NCBI RefSeq assembly: GCF_019635935.1 | Contig: NZ_JAHBYN010000001.1 | Coordinates: 248,001 to 312,000 of the forward strand | DNA: 64,000 nt | Reading direction: 5' to 3' | Source of the DNA: Parvibaculum sp. | GTDB taxonomy: Bacteria; Pseudomonadota; Alphaproteobacteria; Parvibaculales; Parvibaculaceae | Shown here: piece by piece, positions 1 to 8,484 of the stretch | How the letters are laid out: each line of letters begins with the position of its first letter | How positions within the stretch are numbered: position 1 is the stretch's first letter | Translations under genes and position numbers: made by a program | Notes under the pieces: model-generated | Databases searched by the model: none | Told to the model about the DNA's origin: nothing | What the model saw: the letters and a program-made list of their open reading frames with translations, nothing else

Positions 1-55
1 TCTCCATTTTCAGCTGCACGGATGATAGCGTTTCGCCCGCCCGGTCAAAAGAAAT

Positions 56-82
56 AAGCCCCGGAGTACAGCTCCGGGGCTT
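56..82 (-). terminator. Intrinsic terminator of the Sel1 gene
   Basis: A perfect 11-bp stem (AAGCCCCGGAG / CTCCGGGGCTT) encloses a 5-nt loop. Read on the minus strand it is followed by a T-rich stretch (TATTTCTTTT). It lies 24 nt beyond the stop codon of the Sel1-repeat gene. The plus-strand side also has a short T run, so it may work in both directions. Confidence 0.8.
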
Positions 83-106
83 CGATTTTCGGCATACGTT
101 GCGTTG

Positions 107-838
107 TCAATTCGCGTCCGCGGCCGCCATTTCCGCCGCGCTTTCCTCGCGCGTCAACGGCTTGAAGTCACGCGCCATGATCGATGCCTGCTTGATTTCG
201 GCCGGCGTCATCGATTCCGACAACCGCTCGATCGCCTCCGCCGCAAAGCGCGGGAAGCCGCCCTCGATCGCCAACTGGTAGTACATATACGCCTTGACCT
301 TGTCCGCTTCGACGCCAACGCCGTCCTCATACATGGTGGCGATGTTGTACTGGGAGCTTTCAAGGCCCTGCCGTGCCGCCGCTTCGAACCATCGTGCGGA
401 TTCTTTCATGTCCTGCGGCACACCCCATCCCTTGTCGTACATCGAGCCAAGGTCCATTTGCGCGCGCCTGTCGCCGCCGTTCGCACCGATGAAATAGTAT
501 TTGAGCGCCGTCTCCACGTCGCGCTCGACAACCTTCGCATCGAAGTGCTCCTCGCCGAGACGGAAGGCCGCGCCGGGATCCTTGTTGACCTCGACCGCCC
601 TCTTCCACTCGGCCAGCGCTTCCGGATAAAAGCCGCGCACATAGAGATCCTGCCCGGACGCCTCGTTCGGTTGGCCCTCGATCGACGGATCAGGCTTTGT
701 CGGGTCGGCCAACGTGGCGGCCACCGCCGATCCGGCGGCAAACATCAGGGCGGCGAGCAGAATCAAAAAGGCGGTGGCGGCATAAAACAGCCGTCCCTCG
801 CTCGTCGCGGCGGACACACTGGGGGTCTGTCGGCGCAT
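107..838 (-). CDS. Sel1-like repeat protein, exported
   Basis: The product has about 243 residues. An N-terminal hydrophobic segment after MRRQ... looks like a signal peptide or anchor ending near AVAA. The body holds tandem Sel1/TPR-like repeats, for example A-x-x-DLGSMYDKGWGVPQD and YNIATMYEDGVGVEAD, with the usual G-x-G-V spacing. Sel1 proteins act as periplasmic or envelope scaffolds for protein-protein contacts; no specific partner can be named here. The start at 838 was chosen because GGGAGAG lies 6-8 nt upstream; a longer frame up to 922 has no such site. The gene stands alone and ends at a strong terminator. Family assignment is firm, role unknown. Confidence 0.8.
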   Translation of the reverse strand: MRRQTPSVSAATSEGRLFYAATAFLILLAALMFAAGSAVAATLADPTKPDPSIEGQPNEASGQDLYVRGFYPEALAEWKRAVEVNKDPGAAFRLGEEHFDAKVVERDVETALKYYFIGANGGDRRAQMDLGSMYDKGWGVPQDMKESARWFEAAARQGLESSQYNIATMYEDGVGVEADKVKAYMYYQLAIEGGFPRFAAEAIERLSESMTPAEIKQASIMARDFKPLTREESAAEMAAADAN

Positions 839-974
839 TTTTCTCTCCCTCTCGGGCACCTGCAGGGATTTTTTCCCTCTTGGCCCATATTTCCCGGAAA
901 CCATGATCCGGAGCGGTTCCAAACACGCAAGTTAAAGGTTGGTCACAAACCCCGCCCCAGCAAGCCGGACCCGC

Positions 975-2006
975 TCAAAGCTTATGGGAAGTGCCGAAAC
1001 CCTCGAGAAAGCTGGTCAGATTGGGGCCGAGACCGTCGCAGAGATAGCCACCTTCCTGGACCAGCACAGTGGGCAGACCAATCCGGCCGATCGTTTCGCC
1101 GATCCGCCCGAATCCGCCGGTCGTGATCGACAATCCCCCTTGCGGGTCGTCCTTGTAGGCATCGAGCCCCAGTGCAACCACAAGCGCCCCCGGCGCGAAG
1201 GCCTCAATACGGCGCAGCGCAGCCGTCAGTGCCGGCATATAGGCGTCATCGCCGGTGCCACGCGGCAGCGGCAGATTGTAATTGTATCCAAGGCCAACGC
1301 CGGCGCCGCGCTCATCGGCATGTCCCCAGAAGAACGGATAGAAGCGGACGGGATCGGCATGGATCGACACCGTGAGGATGTCGGACCGGCCATAGAACAT
1401 TCCTTGCGTACCGTTGCCGTGATGAACGTCGACATCGAGAATCGCCACGCGGTCGTGGTGGCCGCGAAGCACCTGTGCCGCCACCCCCGAATTATTGACG
1501 TAGCAAAAGCCGCCGGCCATATCGGCAAACGCGTGATGACCCGGCGGCCGGCTCAGCGCATAGACCCAGGACGCGCCGTCGCGAACCATGCCGGCGGCAT
1601 CCGCCGCGGCATCGGCGCTGCGTTTGATGCCTTCCCAGCTTCCCGCCGCAATCGGGCAGGCGCCGTCCGCCATGTGGTAGCCGGCTTGCGCCACTGCCGA
1701 GAGCGGGTAGGCCCCATCGCGCCGGTCCGGATGGATACCCGGCACCACTTCATCGGAGCCGCCTTCGATCCGCAGCCAGCGCTCATGGATGGTCGAAAGA
1801 AAGGCGACGTATTCAGGCGTGTGAACCGCCGAGATCGGTCCAAGACCATGATCCTTCGGCGTGACATGCTCAAGACCCGCCTGCCGCGCCGCGGCCAGCA
1901 GCCGGTCCGCCCGCTCTGGAACTTCCGGATTGGACTCGACAACGCCGTTGACGAGAAAATGACGGGGATAGTGACGCTTCTGCGCCGGGTCGAAGACAAC
2001 CTTCAT
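975..2006 (-). CDS. Histone deacetylase-family amidohydrolase (acetylpolyamine amidohydrolase-like)
   Basis: A 343-residue zinc hydrolase of the arginase/deacetylase fold. Visible motifs are the active-site pair in RPPGHHA, the metal ligands in DVDVHHGNG and in GLDAYKDD, and the C-terminal glycine-rich tyrosine motif EGGY. The early AYPLSAVAQAGYHMADGACP stretch and PFFWGHADERG resemble bacterial acetylpolyamine amidohydrolases more than acetoin-utilisation AcuC, so deacetylation of polyamines or other small acetylated amines is likely. The start at 2006 (MKVVF) has GAGG seven nt upstream; a start 7 codons earlier is also open. It is followed on the same strand by the Sel1 gene after 136 nt. 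Confidence 0.85.
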   Translation of the reverse strand: MKVVFDPAQKRHYPRHFLVNGVVESNPEVPERADRLLAAARQAGLEHVTPKDHGLGPISAVHTPEYVAFLSTIHERWLRIEGGSDEVVPGIHPDRRDGAYPLSAVAQAGYHMADGACPIAAGSWEGIKRSADAAADAAGMVRDGASWVYALSRPPGHHAFADMAGGFCYVNNSGVAAQVLRGHHDRVAILDVDVHHGNGTQGMFYGRSDILTVSIHADPVRFYPFFWGHADERGAGVGLGYNYNLPLPRGTGDDAYMPALTAALRRIEAFAPGALVVALGLDAYKDDPQGGLSITTGGFGRIGETIGRIGLPTVLVQEGGYLCDGLGPNLTSFLEGFGTSHKL

Positions 2007-2037
2007 AGACAAGCCTCTATGCGGCAAACCCCCATGG

Positions 2038-2111
2038 CGATCCCGGCAGGACTCGAACCTGCAACCGACAGATTAGAAATCTGTTGCTCTATCCGGTTGA
2101 GCTACGGGATC
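2038..2111 (-). tRNA. tRNA-Arg (anticodon TCT)
   Basis: A 74-nt cloverleaf on the minus strand without encoded CCA. The acceptor stem is GATCCCG/CGGGATC, the anticodon stem-loop ACAGA-TTTCTAA-TCTGT gives TCT, and the T arm GCAGG-TTCGAGT-CCTGC is canonical. It reads AGA codons. Confidence 0.95.
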
Positions 2112-2127
2112 GAGATGCCGGGCGGGC

Positions 2128-2454
2128 CTAGTGAGTCCAGAGTTCCTGACGGCCATATTTGAAATTGTCGGCATAGGCCTTGATCGAACGGCGCGGCGAC
2201 CGGGGCTCGAAAACCCGGTAGTCGAGCCCGAGTCTTTCCGCATAGGCGATCGCTTCTTCCTTGCTGTCGAAGCGAAGCGTGACTTGCGAATTCATGTCGC
2301 CCGAACTTGTCCAGCCCATCAGCGGCTCGATCCTGCGCGCGCTGGCGGGCTCGAAATCGAGCATCCATTTTTTGGTCTTGGCCCGGCCGGACTGCATAGC
2401 CGTCTTGGCGGGTTTGTAGATGCGCGCGGCTGCCAATCGATGCCCCTGAACCAT
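2128..2454 (-). CDS. NDUFS4-like accessory subunit of NADH dehydrogenase (ETC complex I subunit)
   Basis: A 108-residue protein of the ETC_C1_NDUFA4/NDUFS4 family, the bacterial form of the mitochondrial 18-kDa (AQDQ) complex I subunit. Characteristic segments are ARIYKPAKTAMQSG, WMLDFEP, LMGWTSSGD and the C-terminal YADNFKYGR motif. The eukaryotic subunit stabilises the junction of the matrix arm; the alphaproteobacterial form is expected to be soluble and bound to complex I. It is encoded away from the nuo operon, as is common. The gene lies just upstream of the tRNA-Arg on the same strand. Confidence 0.88.
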   Translation of the reverse strand: MVQGHRLAAARIYKPAKTAMQSGRAKTKKWMLDFEPASARRIEPLMGWTSSGDMNSQVTLRFDSKEEAIAYAERLGLDYRVFEPRSPRRSIKAYADNFKYGRQELWTH

Positions 2455-2605
2455 AATCCCCGTACCAACGGAGAACGTCGCGAAACTTTATTCTTATCGC
2501 CCTAAAACAGCCAGATTTGCAAGCGATAACAACATCATCGCAGGGGTCGGCGGCGCTGGACGCCCAAGTCCCGAATGCCTCCCCGAGTTCGAAGGAGCAC
2601 CGGAA

Positions 2606-2818
2606 ATGAATACCTACCTCGATCGCGAGGCCGCGACCGCGCTGCTCGCCGCACATGGCTTCAACCGGACCGACATCGAATGCGTGCTCGACCTTACGCA
2701 GTCGATCTCGCAAAGCGGGACGCCGCTCTGGCCGGCGCGCAGCGTTGAGAGGCTTGCCAGCCGCGCATGGTGGCTCGATGGTTCGGAAATCAAGACTTCG
2801 ATGCCCCAGGCGGCCTGA
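2606..2818 (+). CDS. Small hypothetical protein (70 aa)
   Basis: An unrecognised 70-residue soluble protein (starts MNTYLDREAATALLAAHGF). The start is supported by GGAG 10 nt upstream and by divergence from the complex I subunit gene across a 151-nt AT-richer spacer. Charged residues alternate with alanine and leucine in a pattern typical of short helices. No domain could be assigned. It may be a real lineage-specific small gene. Confidence 0.5.
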   Translation: MNTYLDREAATALLAAHGFNRTDIECVLDLTQSISQSGTPLWPARSVERLASRAWWLDGSEIKTSMPQAA

Positions 2819-2834
2819 CCGCCAATCCTGATAT

Positions 2835-2911
2835 TGGTCGGGGCGGCAAGATTCGAACTTGCGACCCTCTGCTCCCAAAGCAGATGCGCTACCAGGCTGC
2901 GCTACGCCCCG
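2835..2911 (-). tRNA. tRNA-Pro (anticodon TGG)
   Basis: A 77-nt minus-strand tRNA with encoded CCA. The acceptor is CGGGGCG/CGCCCCG, the anticodon loop TTTGGGA gives TGG, and the T arm contains GTTCGAATC. Confidence 0.95.
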
Positions 2912-2995
2912 ACATATCCGGCGAACACGAAGCCGCCCGATCCGGCTTGCCATACACCGGCCGCGCACCCTCCGGCAACCGCCAGGACACCTATC

Positions 2996-3427
2996 CTAGG
3001 CTTTTTCCTTGTGCCGCTGCATCAGCTTGAAGACTCCGGTTGCCTTCAGCACCGGCCTCGTCCCCACATAGAGCTCCGCTTCGCAGAACGCGACCGATCG
3101 TGTGGCCCGCGTAACGCGCGCCGTCCCTTCGAGCCATTCGCCCGGCCGCGCCGACGAAAGAAAGTCGCTGTTCATGCGCACCGTCAACGCAACCGTCTGT
3201 GTCTCGCGCCAGACCGCCGTACCCAGAAGGCCGTCGGCAAAAGCCATCAGCATGCCGCCATGCGTGATCCCGCGCGAATTGCAGTGGCGCTTCCGGACCC
3301 GGACGCCATGTACAAATCCCTCGTCGGTTACTTTGTGAAAAAATGGCCCGTTGTGGCTCGTGTAAGGGCCCCTGCCGGTCGACGCCACAAAGCCCGCCGG
3401 CGGATTGTCGTCTTCGCTTTCGGTCAT
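2996..3427 (-). CDS. PaaI-family acyl-CoA thioesterase
   Basis: A 143-residue hotdog-fold protein. The family motif N-x-x-G-x-x-HGG is present as [16 protein letters not shown], which carries the asparagine and helix that bind and activate the thioester. These enzymes hydrolyse short or aromatic acyl-CoA esters in the cytoplasm. The ribosome-binding site before 3427 is weak, so the exact start is uncertain. A 13-bp palindrome (ACCCC/GGGGT arms, 3458-3470) sits between it and the upstream cold-shock gene. Confidence 0.82.
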   Translation of the reverse strand: MTESEDDNPPAGFVASTGRGPYTSHNGPFFHKVTDEGFVHGVRVRKRHCNSRGITHGGMLMAFADGLLGTAVWRETQTVALTVRMNSDFLSSARPGEWLEGTARVTRATRSVAFCEAELYVGTRPVLKATGVFKLMQRHKEKA

Positions 3428-3511
3428 ATTGCCGTTGATTTACCCAACTGAACGGCCACCCCTAAGGGGTACGGCACGACGGCGCAATTGCCGGTTATCT
3501 AAGTGCCGGCA

Positions 3512-4096
3512 TCAGTCGCCGGAAGGCGTATCCGGTGCGACCTCGGCCACCATCAGGCCCTTTGGGCCTTCCCCGAAACGGACCTGGACCTGCTGGCCGG
3601 GCAGCAAATCGCGGATGCCGTGCCGCCGCAGCGTCTCCATGTGAATGAAGATGTCCGGCGTACCCTCGCCACGCGTCACAAATCCGTAGCCACGCGCCCG
3701 GTTGAACCATTTGACGATCGCCGTCTCGAAATCACCGATCGGCACCACACCCGACATCGCCGAGCGGTTGGCCGGCCGCGCCGCGGCGCCCGCAGGCTTC
3801 ACCGCGGTCGTCTCGTCGACATCGATCACGCGGACGGCCTGATTGCCTTTTGGACGGCGCACAACTTCGCACGTCACCGTCGCGCCTTCCTCGAGTGTGT
3901 CGATTCCCAATTGCTTGAGGCAGGACAAATGCACGAGCACGTCGTCGCGCCCGTCGTCGGGGATGATGAAGCCGTATCCTTTGACCGCATCGAACCACTT
4001 GACCACGCCGGTGACTTCAAACGACACACCGACCGAATCCGCCGAGATTTCGAACCGCTCTTCCATCCCCACCACGATCGACATCCAGACGGTCAA
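3512..4096 (-). CDS. Double cold-shock-domain protein
   Basis: A 194-residue protein with two cold-shock domains joined by a proline/alanine-rich linker. The first has [14 protein letters not shown] and DVLVHLS (RNP1- and RNP2-like), the second [15 protein letters not shown] and DIFIHMETL. The tandem layout is typical of alphaproteobacterial Csp proteins, which bind single-stranded RNA or DNA and melt secondary structure, often in stationary phase. Three in-frame ATGs (4096, 4084, 4066) are possible; none has a clear ribosome-binding site, so the first was kept. Confidence 0.85.
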   Translation of the reverse strand: MTVWMSIVVGMEERFEISADSVGVSFEVTGVVKWFDAVKGYGFIIPDDGRDDVLVHLSCLKQLGIDTLEEGATVTCEVVRRPKGNQAVRVIDVDETTAVKPAGAAARPANRSAMSGVVPIGDFETAIVKWFNRARGYGFVTRGEGTPDIFIHMETLRRHGIRDLLPGQQVQVRFGEGPKGLMVAEVAPDTPSGD

Positions 4097-4421
4097 AACT
4101 GAAATGGCCTCAAGTATTGGCCGCTCTGGAATTTCTCACTGGTCCGTGGTTCCTCCCCAGGACCCCCCGTTTTGAATTATTGACTATAACAGTGTCGGTT
4201 AAGCATTGAAAGCGGGCCAAAAGGCCGGATTTTTGACCGTATTGCGCCGGTCTTCCTTGCCCTTGGCCGCCGCCGCATTGCATATTGGCCGCCTCACGAG
4301 GGATTCTGGCCCTGCTGGCGGATGGATGTCCTCATCTGCCCTCGAAGGTATGCGGCTTCCGATCCGAAGCCGGGCAGCCAAAGGGCTTCTGCGGCCCGAC
4401 CGTCAGCAAGCAGGGGGAAGT
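4097..4421. promoter_or_regulatory. Divergent intergenic region between cold-shock gene and Mrp operon
   Basis: This 325-nt spacer contains an AT-rich patch around 4172-4207 with TTGACT and TATAAC-like hexamers that could form promoters in either direction. No terminator or riboswitch was recognised. A longer reading of mnhE would extend into it from 4206, but the ribosome-binding site favours 4422. Confidence 0.4.
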
Positions 4422-4895
4422 ATGGCAAAAGCGATCGGCCTGTCGGTGGCGTTGTTCGCCCTATGGCTGACATTGTCCGGGTTTTTCAAGCCGTTCCTGC
4501 TGATGCTGGGCGTTCTGTCATGTCTGCTGACGCTCTACCTGGCCTTCCGGATGAAACTGCTGGACGACGAGGCAGTGCCGATCCAGCTGCGACCCGCCCT
4601 GCTGCTCTATTGGGGCTGGCTGGGCGGCGAAATCTTCAAGTCGGCAATGGCGGTTTCCAAGATTATCTTGGCCCGCGAAATGGCGCTTCAACAGCAGCTG
4701 ATTGCCGTGCCGGTCACTCAGAAAACCGATATGGGCCACGTCATCTTCGCCAACTCGATCACGCTGACCCCCGGCACCGTCACCGTCGAAACGCGGCCCG
4801 GTCTCTTTCTCGTTCACGCGCTGACGGAAAGCGCGGCGGATGCCGATGGTTTTGCCGAAATGGGCCGCCGCGTCGCCGAAATCGAGGCCCGATGA
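4422..4895 (+). CDS. mnhE: Mrp/Mnh-type antiporter subunit E
   Basis: A 157-residue MnhE-family membrane protein, first gene of the antiporter operon. Two N-terminal hydrophobic stretches (IGLSVALFALWLTLSG, LLMLGVLSCLLTLYLAF) precede the conserved soluble part containing SITLTPGTVTVE and a downstream LxVHAL-type motif. MnhE is a small subunit needed for assembly of the multi-subunit Na+(K+)/H+ antiporter in the inner membrane. The start at 4422 is preceded by GGGGGAAG; 157 residues matches the family's usual length. The next gene starts 1 nt after its stop. Confidence 0.9.
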   Translation: MAKAIGLSVALFALWLTLSGFFKPFLLMLGVLSCLLTLYLAFRMKLLDDEAVPIQLRPALLLYWGWLGGEIFKSAMAVSKIILAREMALQQQLIAVPVTQKTDMGHVIFANSITLTPGTVTVETRPGLFLVHALTESAADADGFAEMGRRVAEIEAR

Positions 4896-4896
4896 A

Positions 4897-5181
4897 ATGA
4901 CGATGCTCCTTGCAACGGCAGCCGCACTCTTCGTCGCCATGATGATGGTGCTGATCCGTCTCTTTGCGGGGCCGACCCTTTATGATCGGGTGCTGGCGGT
5001 CAACACCTTCGGCACGTTGACGGTGCTGCTCCTCGGGCTTCTGGGCTTCATTACCGAACGCCCCGACTTTCTCGACATCGCCATTCTCTATGCGCTGATA
5101 AATTTCGTTGCGACGATCGCAATTCTGAAATTCTTCCGCTATCGCGCACTCGGCCGTCGCTCACCGCTGGCCGAGGAGTGA
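4897..5181 (+). CDS. mnhF: Mrp/Mnh-type antiporter subunit F
   Basis: A 94-residue MnhF protein with three hydrophobic segments and the family pattern LFAGPTLYDRVLAVNTFGT followed by FLDIAILYALINFVATI. It is a small core subunit of the antiporter complex. The start at 4897 lies directly after the mnhE stop, consistent with translational coupling. Confidence 0.92.
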   Translation: MTMLLATAAALFVAMMMVLIRLFAGPTLYDRVLAVNTFGTLTVLLLGLLGFITERPDFLDIAILYALINFVATIAILKFFRYRALGRRSPLAEE

Positions 5182-5183
5182 TC

Positions 5184-5543
5184 ATGGACATCACGCTCGA
5201 CCTCATTCGCGACATTGCGAGCGGCATTTCCTTCGCGGTCGGCCTCGCCTTCCTGCTGATCGGCGCGCTCGGCATGATCCGACTTCCCGACGTATGGGCG
5301 CGCGTTCATGCCGCCGGCATAATCGACACCATCGGTGCCGAACTGATCGTCTTCGGCATGATCCTGCAGGCCGGGCTCACACAGGCATCTCTCAAGCTTC
5401 TCCTGATCGGCCTCTTTCTCTTTGTCACCAGCCCGACGGCAACCCATGCCGTCGCCAACGCGGCCTTCACAGCCGGATTGCGCCCCCTCAACCTCCGAAA
5501 GAACCAATCCGCCGACGTTCTTGGCAGGGAGACGAAATCATGA
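5184..5543 (+). CDS. mnhG: Mrp/Mnh-type antiporter subunit G
   Basis: A 119-residue MnhG/PhaG-family protein. The conserved LIGALGMIRLPDVWARVHAA motif and the downstream segment rich in T, L and F identify it. The start at 5184 is chosen because GAGGAG lies 5 nt upstream, inside the end of mnhF; an in-frame GTG at 5178 is less likely. Its stop overlaps the ATG of the next gene. Confidence 0.92.
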   Translation: MDITLDLIRDIASGISFAVGLAFLLIGALGMIRLPDVWARVHAAGIIDTIGAELIVFGMILQAGLTQASLKLLLIGLFLFVTSPTATHAVANAAFTAGLRPLNLRKNQSADVLGRETKS

Positions 5544-6124
5544 GCGCCGGGCTTATTGGCATCGCCATCATCGACATCCTCCTGTTTCTCTTTCTGGTGC
5601 TGATCGCCATTACCATCGCGCGGCTGCGCAACCTGTTTGCCGTCGCCATGTTGGCGGGCGTCTTCAGCTTGCTGTCGGCCGGCCTCTTCGTAACGCTCGA
5701 TGCAATGGACGTTGCCTTCACCGAAGCGGCGGTCGGCGCCGGCATCTCGACGGTGCTGATGCTCGGCACGCTGGCGCTCACCGTGCGCGAGGAAAAGCCC
5801 GTTACGCATTCGCCTTTTCTGCCGCTGCTGGTATGCGCAATCACCGGCGCCGCATTGATCTACGGCACACTCGACATGCCGCCTTTCGGTGCGGCCGACA
5901 ATCCGGTGCAGACCCATGTCGCACCCTACTACCTTGAGCAAACACCGGTTGAAATCGGCATCCCAAATGCCGTGGCCGCCGTGCTTGCAAGCTATCGCGG
6001 CTTCGACACGCTGGGCGAAGTTGTCGTGGTCTTCACCGCCGCCATCGCGGTGTTGCTCCTGCTGGGCGGAGGCGGGCGGTCGGGCCGGCACGACAACGTG
6101 GCCGGCGAGCGAAAGAAGGATTGA
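5540..6124 (+). CDS. DUF4040/MbhD-MbhE-type antiporter subunit (MrpA C-terminal equivalent)
   Basis: A 194-residue membrane protein. The N-terminal half (IDILLFLFLVLIAITIARLR ... AVGAGISTVLMLGTLAL) matches DUF4040/MbhD; the C-terminal half contains the FDTLGEVVVV motif and a final hydrophobic helix as in MbhE. These two domains form the C-terminal end of MrpA in canonical Mrp complexes, where they contribute to the cation path. Here they are a separate protein, as in archaeal Mbh/Mrp-type modules. It overlaps mnhG by 4 nt (ATGA). Confidence 0.85.
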   Translation: MSAGLIGIAIIDILLFLFLVLIAITIARLRNLFAVAMLAGVFSLLSAGLFVTLDAMDVAFTEAAVGAGISTVLMLGTLALTVREEKPVTHSPFLPLLVCAITGAALIYGTLDMPPFGAADNPVQTHVAPYYLEQTPVEIGIPNAVAAVLASYRGFDTLGEVVVVFTAAIAVLLLLGGGGRSGRHDNVAGERKKD

Positions 6125-6128
6125 TTTC

Positions 6129-6566
6129 ATGGAACATCATTCGATCCTTCGCGTCGTTTCGAAGCTGCTGATACCGCCAATTCTGCTCTACGCGCTCTAC
6201 GTGCAATTTCACGGCGAATACGGTCCGGGCGGCGGCTTCCAGGCCGGCGTTATTTTTGCCGTCGCCTTTATTCTCTATGCGCTGGTTTTTGGCATCGAGG
6301 CCATGACCGAAATTCTGCCCCCCCGCCTGTTGCTCATCCTTTCCGCCACCGGCGTTCTGATATTCGCGGGCACCGGCGTCGTCACCATGCTGCTGGGCGA
6401 CGCATATCTCGGCTACAACGCGCTCGCCGCCGATCCTCCGCACGCACAGGAATGGGGAATCGTCATCGTCGAAATCGGTGTCGGCATGACGGTTGCCGCG
6501 GTGATGATGGCAATCTTCGTCGCTTTCGCCTCGCACAATCCGCCGATCAAGGACGAGGACTGGTAA
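6129..6566 (+). CDS. mnhB: Mrp/Mnh-type antiporter subunit B
   Basis: A 145-residue MnhB-domain protein with the signature FHGEYGPGGGFQAGVIFAVA followed by hydrophobic helices and AQEWGIVIVEIGVGMTVAA. MnhB is a core membrane subunit of the antiporter. The start at 6129 lies five nt downstream of the previous stop. The stop codon overlaps the ATG of mnhC by one base. Confidence 0.92.
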   Translation: MEHHSILRVVSKLLIPPILLYALYVQFHGEYGPGGGFQAGVIFAVAFILYALVFGIEAMTEILPPRLLLILSATGVLIFAGTGVVTMLLGDAYLGYNALAADPPHAQEWGIVIVEIGVGMTVAAVMMAIFVAFASHNPPIKDEDW

Positions 6567-6970
6567 TGGAGGAGCTTCTCTTCGATCTCGGGTTCGTCCT
6601 GACGCATTACAACTACTGGATGTTCGTGGTCCTGATGATGACGGGCCTCTACATCACTGTGAGCTACGGCAACCTCGTCAAAAAGATTGTCGGGCTCAAT
6701 ATTTTCCAGACCGCCGTCTTTCTCTTTTACGTCTCGACCGGAAAGATCGTCGGCGGCACAGCGCCCATTCTCACCGACGATCCCGACGCCGTGTACTCAA
6801 ATCCGCTGCCGCATGTCCTGATCCTGACCGCGATCGTCGTCGGCATCGCGACAACAGCCCTTGCGCTGGCGCTTGTTGTGCGCATCCGCGAAACCTACGG
6901 CACGGTCGAGGAGGACGAGATCATCGCACTGGAGCATGAAATGGACGCCGCTATCGGGGGCGAACGTTGA
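6566..6970 (+). CDS. mnhC: Mrp/Mnh-type antiporter subunit C (NuoK-like)
   Basis: A 134-residue homologue of complex I subunit NuoK/MnhC with three transmembrane helices. Recognisable parts are GLYITVSYGNLVKKIVGLNI, the DPLPHVLILTAIVVG-type segment (here NPLPHVLILTAIVVGIAT) and the acidic C-terminal tail. Ends in a TGA that overlaps the next ATG. Confidence 0.92.
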   Translation: MEELLFDLGFVLTHYNYWMFVVLMMTGLYITVSYGNLVKKIVGLNIFQTAVFLFYVSTGKIVGGTAPILTDDPDAVYSNPLPHVLILTAIVVGIATTALALALVVRIRETYGTVEEDEIIALEHEMDAAIGGER

Positions 6971-8475
6971 TGCTGGCCATGATTGAGGCAAACCTGCCCG
7001 CATTGCAGGTCGTTCTGCCGATGCTGGCTGCGCCGGTATGTGCCGTGCTTGGCCGGGGTACGCGCGCATGGACGCTGACAATGGCAGTGGTCGTGCTGAC
7101 CTTTGCCGTCTCGGTATCTCTCTTCATCGCCACGCTGGACGGTGCAACCATTTCCTATCGAATGGGCAACTGGGCGCCGCCAATCGGCATCGAGTACCGT
7201 GTCGACATTCTCAATGCCTTTGTATTGATGGTGGTTTCGGGCATTGCCCTGTTTATCCTGCCATACGCGCGAGCGAGCATCGCCTTCGAAATTTCCGAAG
7301 AGCGGCAGCCGCTGTTTTACTCGGCGTTCCTGCTCTGCCTGACCGGCCTTCTCGGCGTCACCATCACGGGCGACGCATTCAACATATTCGTCTTCCTCGA
7401 AATTTCATCGCTTTCGACCTACGCGCTGATCGCGACCGGTGCCGAGCGCAACAAGCGTGCCCTGACCGCAGCCTACAACTACCTGATCATGGGTACGGTC
7501 GGTGCGACCTTTTTCGTTATCGGCATCGGCATGCTCTACATGGTCACGGGCACGTTGAACCTGGCCGACCTTGCGCAACGCATCGTCGACCATGGCGACA
7601 GCAGCACCCTGCGCATGGGCTTCGTATTTATCCTGATCGGTGTCGGGCTGAAGCTCGCAATGTTCCCGCTGCATCTCTGGCTGCCCAACGCCTACAGCTT
7701 TGCACCATCCGCCGTGACCGCCTTCATCGCCGCGACCGCCACCAAGGTCGCAATCTATGTGCTGTTGCGCTTCATGTTCACGGTTTTCGGCTTCGACTAC
7801 GATTTTCAGGCCGCAACGCTTCGTCATGTCGTGTTGCCGCTGGCGATCGTCGCAATGTTCGCGGCCTCAATCGTCGCGGTGTTCCAGGACGACCTGAAAC
7901 GGATGCTCGCCTATTCGAGCATCGCCCAGGTCGGTTACATGCTGCTCGGCCTCGCCCTCCTCTCGCATACCGGCCTCATGGCTTCGGTGATCCATTTGTT
8001 CAACCACGCCGTCACCAAGGGTGCCCTTTTCATGGTCGCCGGCTGTTATGTCTTCGCGACCGGCACGAGTTCGATTTCGAGCCTTCGCGGCATCGGCCGC
8101 GACATGCCGTGGACGACCGCGGCTTTTGTCACCGCCGGCCTGAGCCTTATCGGGCTGCCATTAACAGTCGGCTTCGTCAGCAAGTGGTATCTCGTGCTGG
8201 CGGCGCTGGAGCTGAACTGGTGGCCGGTGGCGCTGCTGATCATGGCCTCGTCGCTGCTTGCCATTGTCTACATATGGCGTGTCGTCGAGACGGCCTATCT
8301 GCAGCCGCCGCCGGAAGGCGTCCTACGCAAGGAGGCGCCGCTCTGGATGTTGCTGCCGACATGGGGTCTTGCAGCCCTCTCGGTCTTCTTCGGCACCTAC
8401 GCCGCGCTCACCACCGCCGCCGCAAGCCGCGCGGCGACGGCGCTGATCAGCGCTTCCAACATGTTGTGGCAGTGA
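6970..8475 (+). CDS. mnhD: Mrp/Mnh-type antiporter subunit D, first copy
   Basis: A 501-residue NuoL/M/N-family membrane protein. The conserved helix glutamate is in NIFVFLEISSLSTYALI. The helix-7 lysine is in GVGLKLAMFPLHLWLPNAY, and a helix-8 lysine in ATATKVAIYVLLR; these form the presumed proton path. It is the first of three MrpD-like subunits in the operon. The start ATG at 6970 overlaps the mnhC stop. Confidence 0.93.
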   Translation: MLAMIEANLPALQVVLPMLAAPVCAVLGRGTRAWTLTMAVVVLTFAVSVSLFIATLDGATISYRMGNWAPPIGIEYRVDILNAFVLMVVSGIALFILPYARASIAFEISEERQPLFYSAFLLCLTGLLGVTITGDAFNIFVFLEISSLSTYALIATGAERNKRALTAAYNYLIMGTVGATFFVIGIGMLYMVTGTLNLADLAQRIVDHGDSSTLRMGFVFILIGVGLKLAMFPLHLWLPNAYSFAPSAVTAFIAATATKVAIYVLLRFMFTVFGFDYDFQAATLRHVVLPLAIVAMFAASIVAVFQDDLKRMLAYSSIAQVGYMLLGLALLSHTGLMASVIHLFNHAVTKGALFMVAGCYVFATGTSSISSLRGIGRDMPWTTAAFVTAGLSLIGLPLTVGFVSKWYLVLAALELNWWPVALLIMASSLLAIVYIWRVVETAYLQPPPEGVLRKEAPLWMLLPTWGLAALSVFFGTYAALTTAAASRAATALISASNMLWQ

Positions 8476-8484
8476 GTGCATGAT

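Noticed and set aside
2102..2968. Minus-strand open frame containing [15 protein letters not shown]
   Set aside because: This is the familiar spurious translation of a tRNA gene and its flank; it runs through tRNA-Pro and the complex I subunit in another frame.
3458..3470. Short palindrome ACCCC/GGGGT as terminator of the cold-shock gene
   Set aside because: The stem is only 5 bp with a 3-nt loop and has no T run on either strand.
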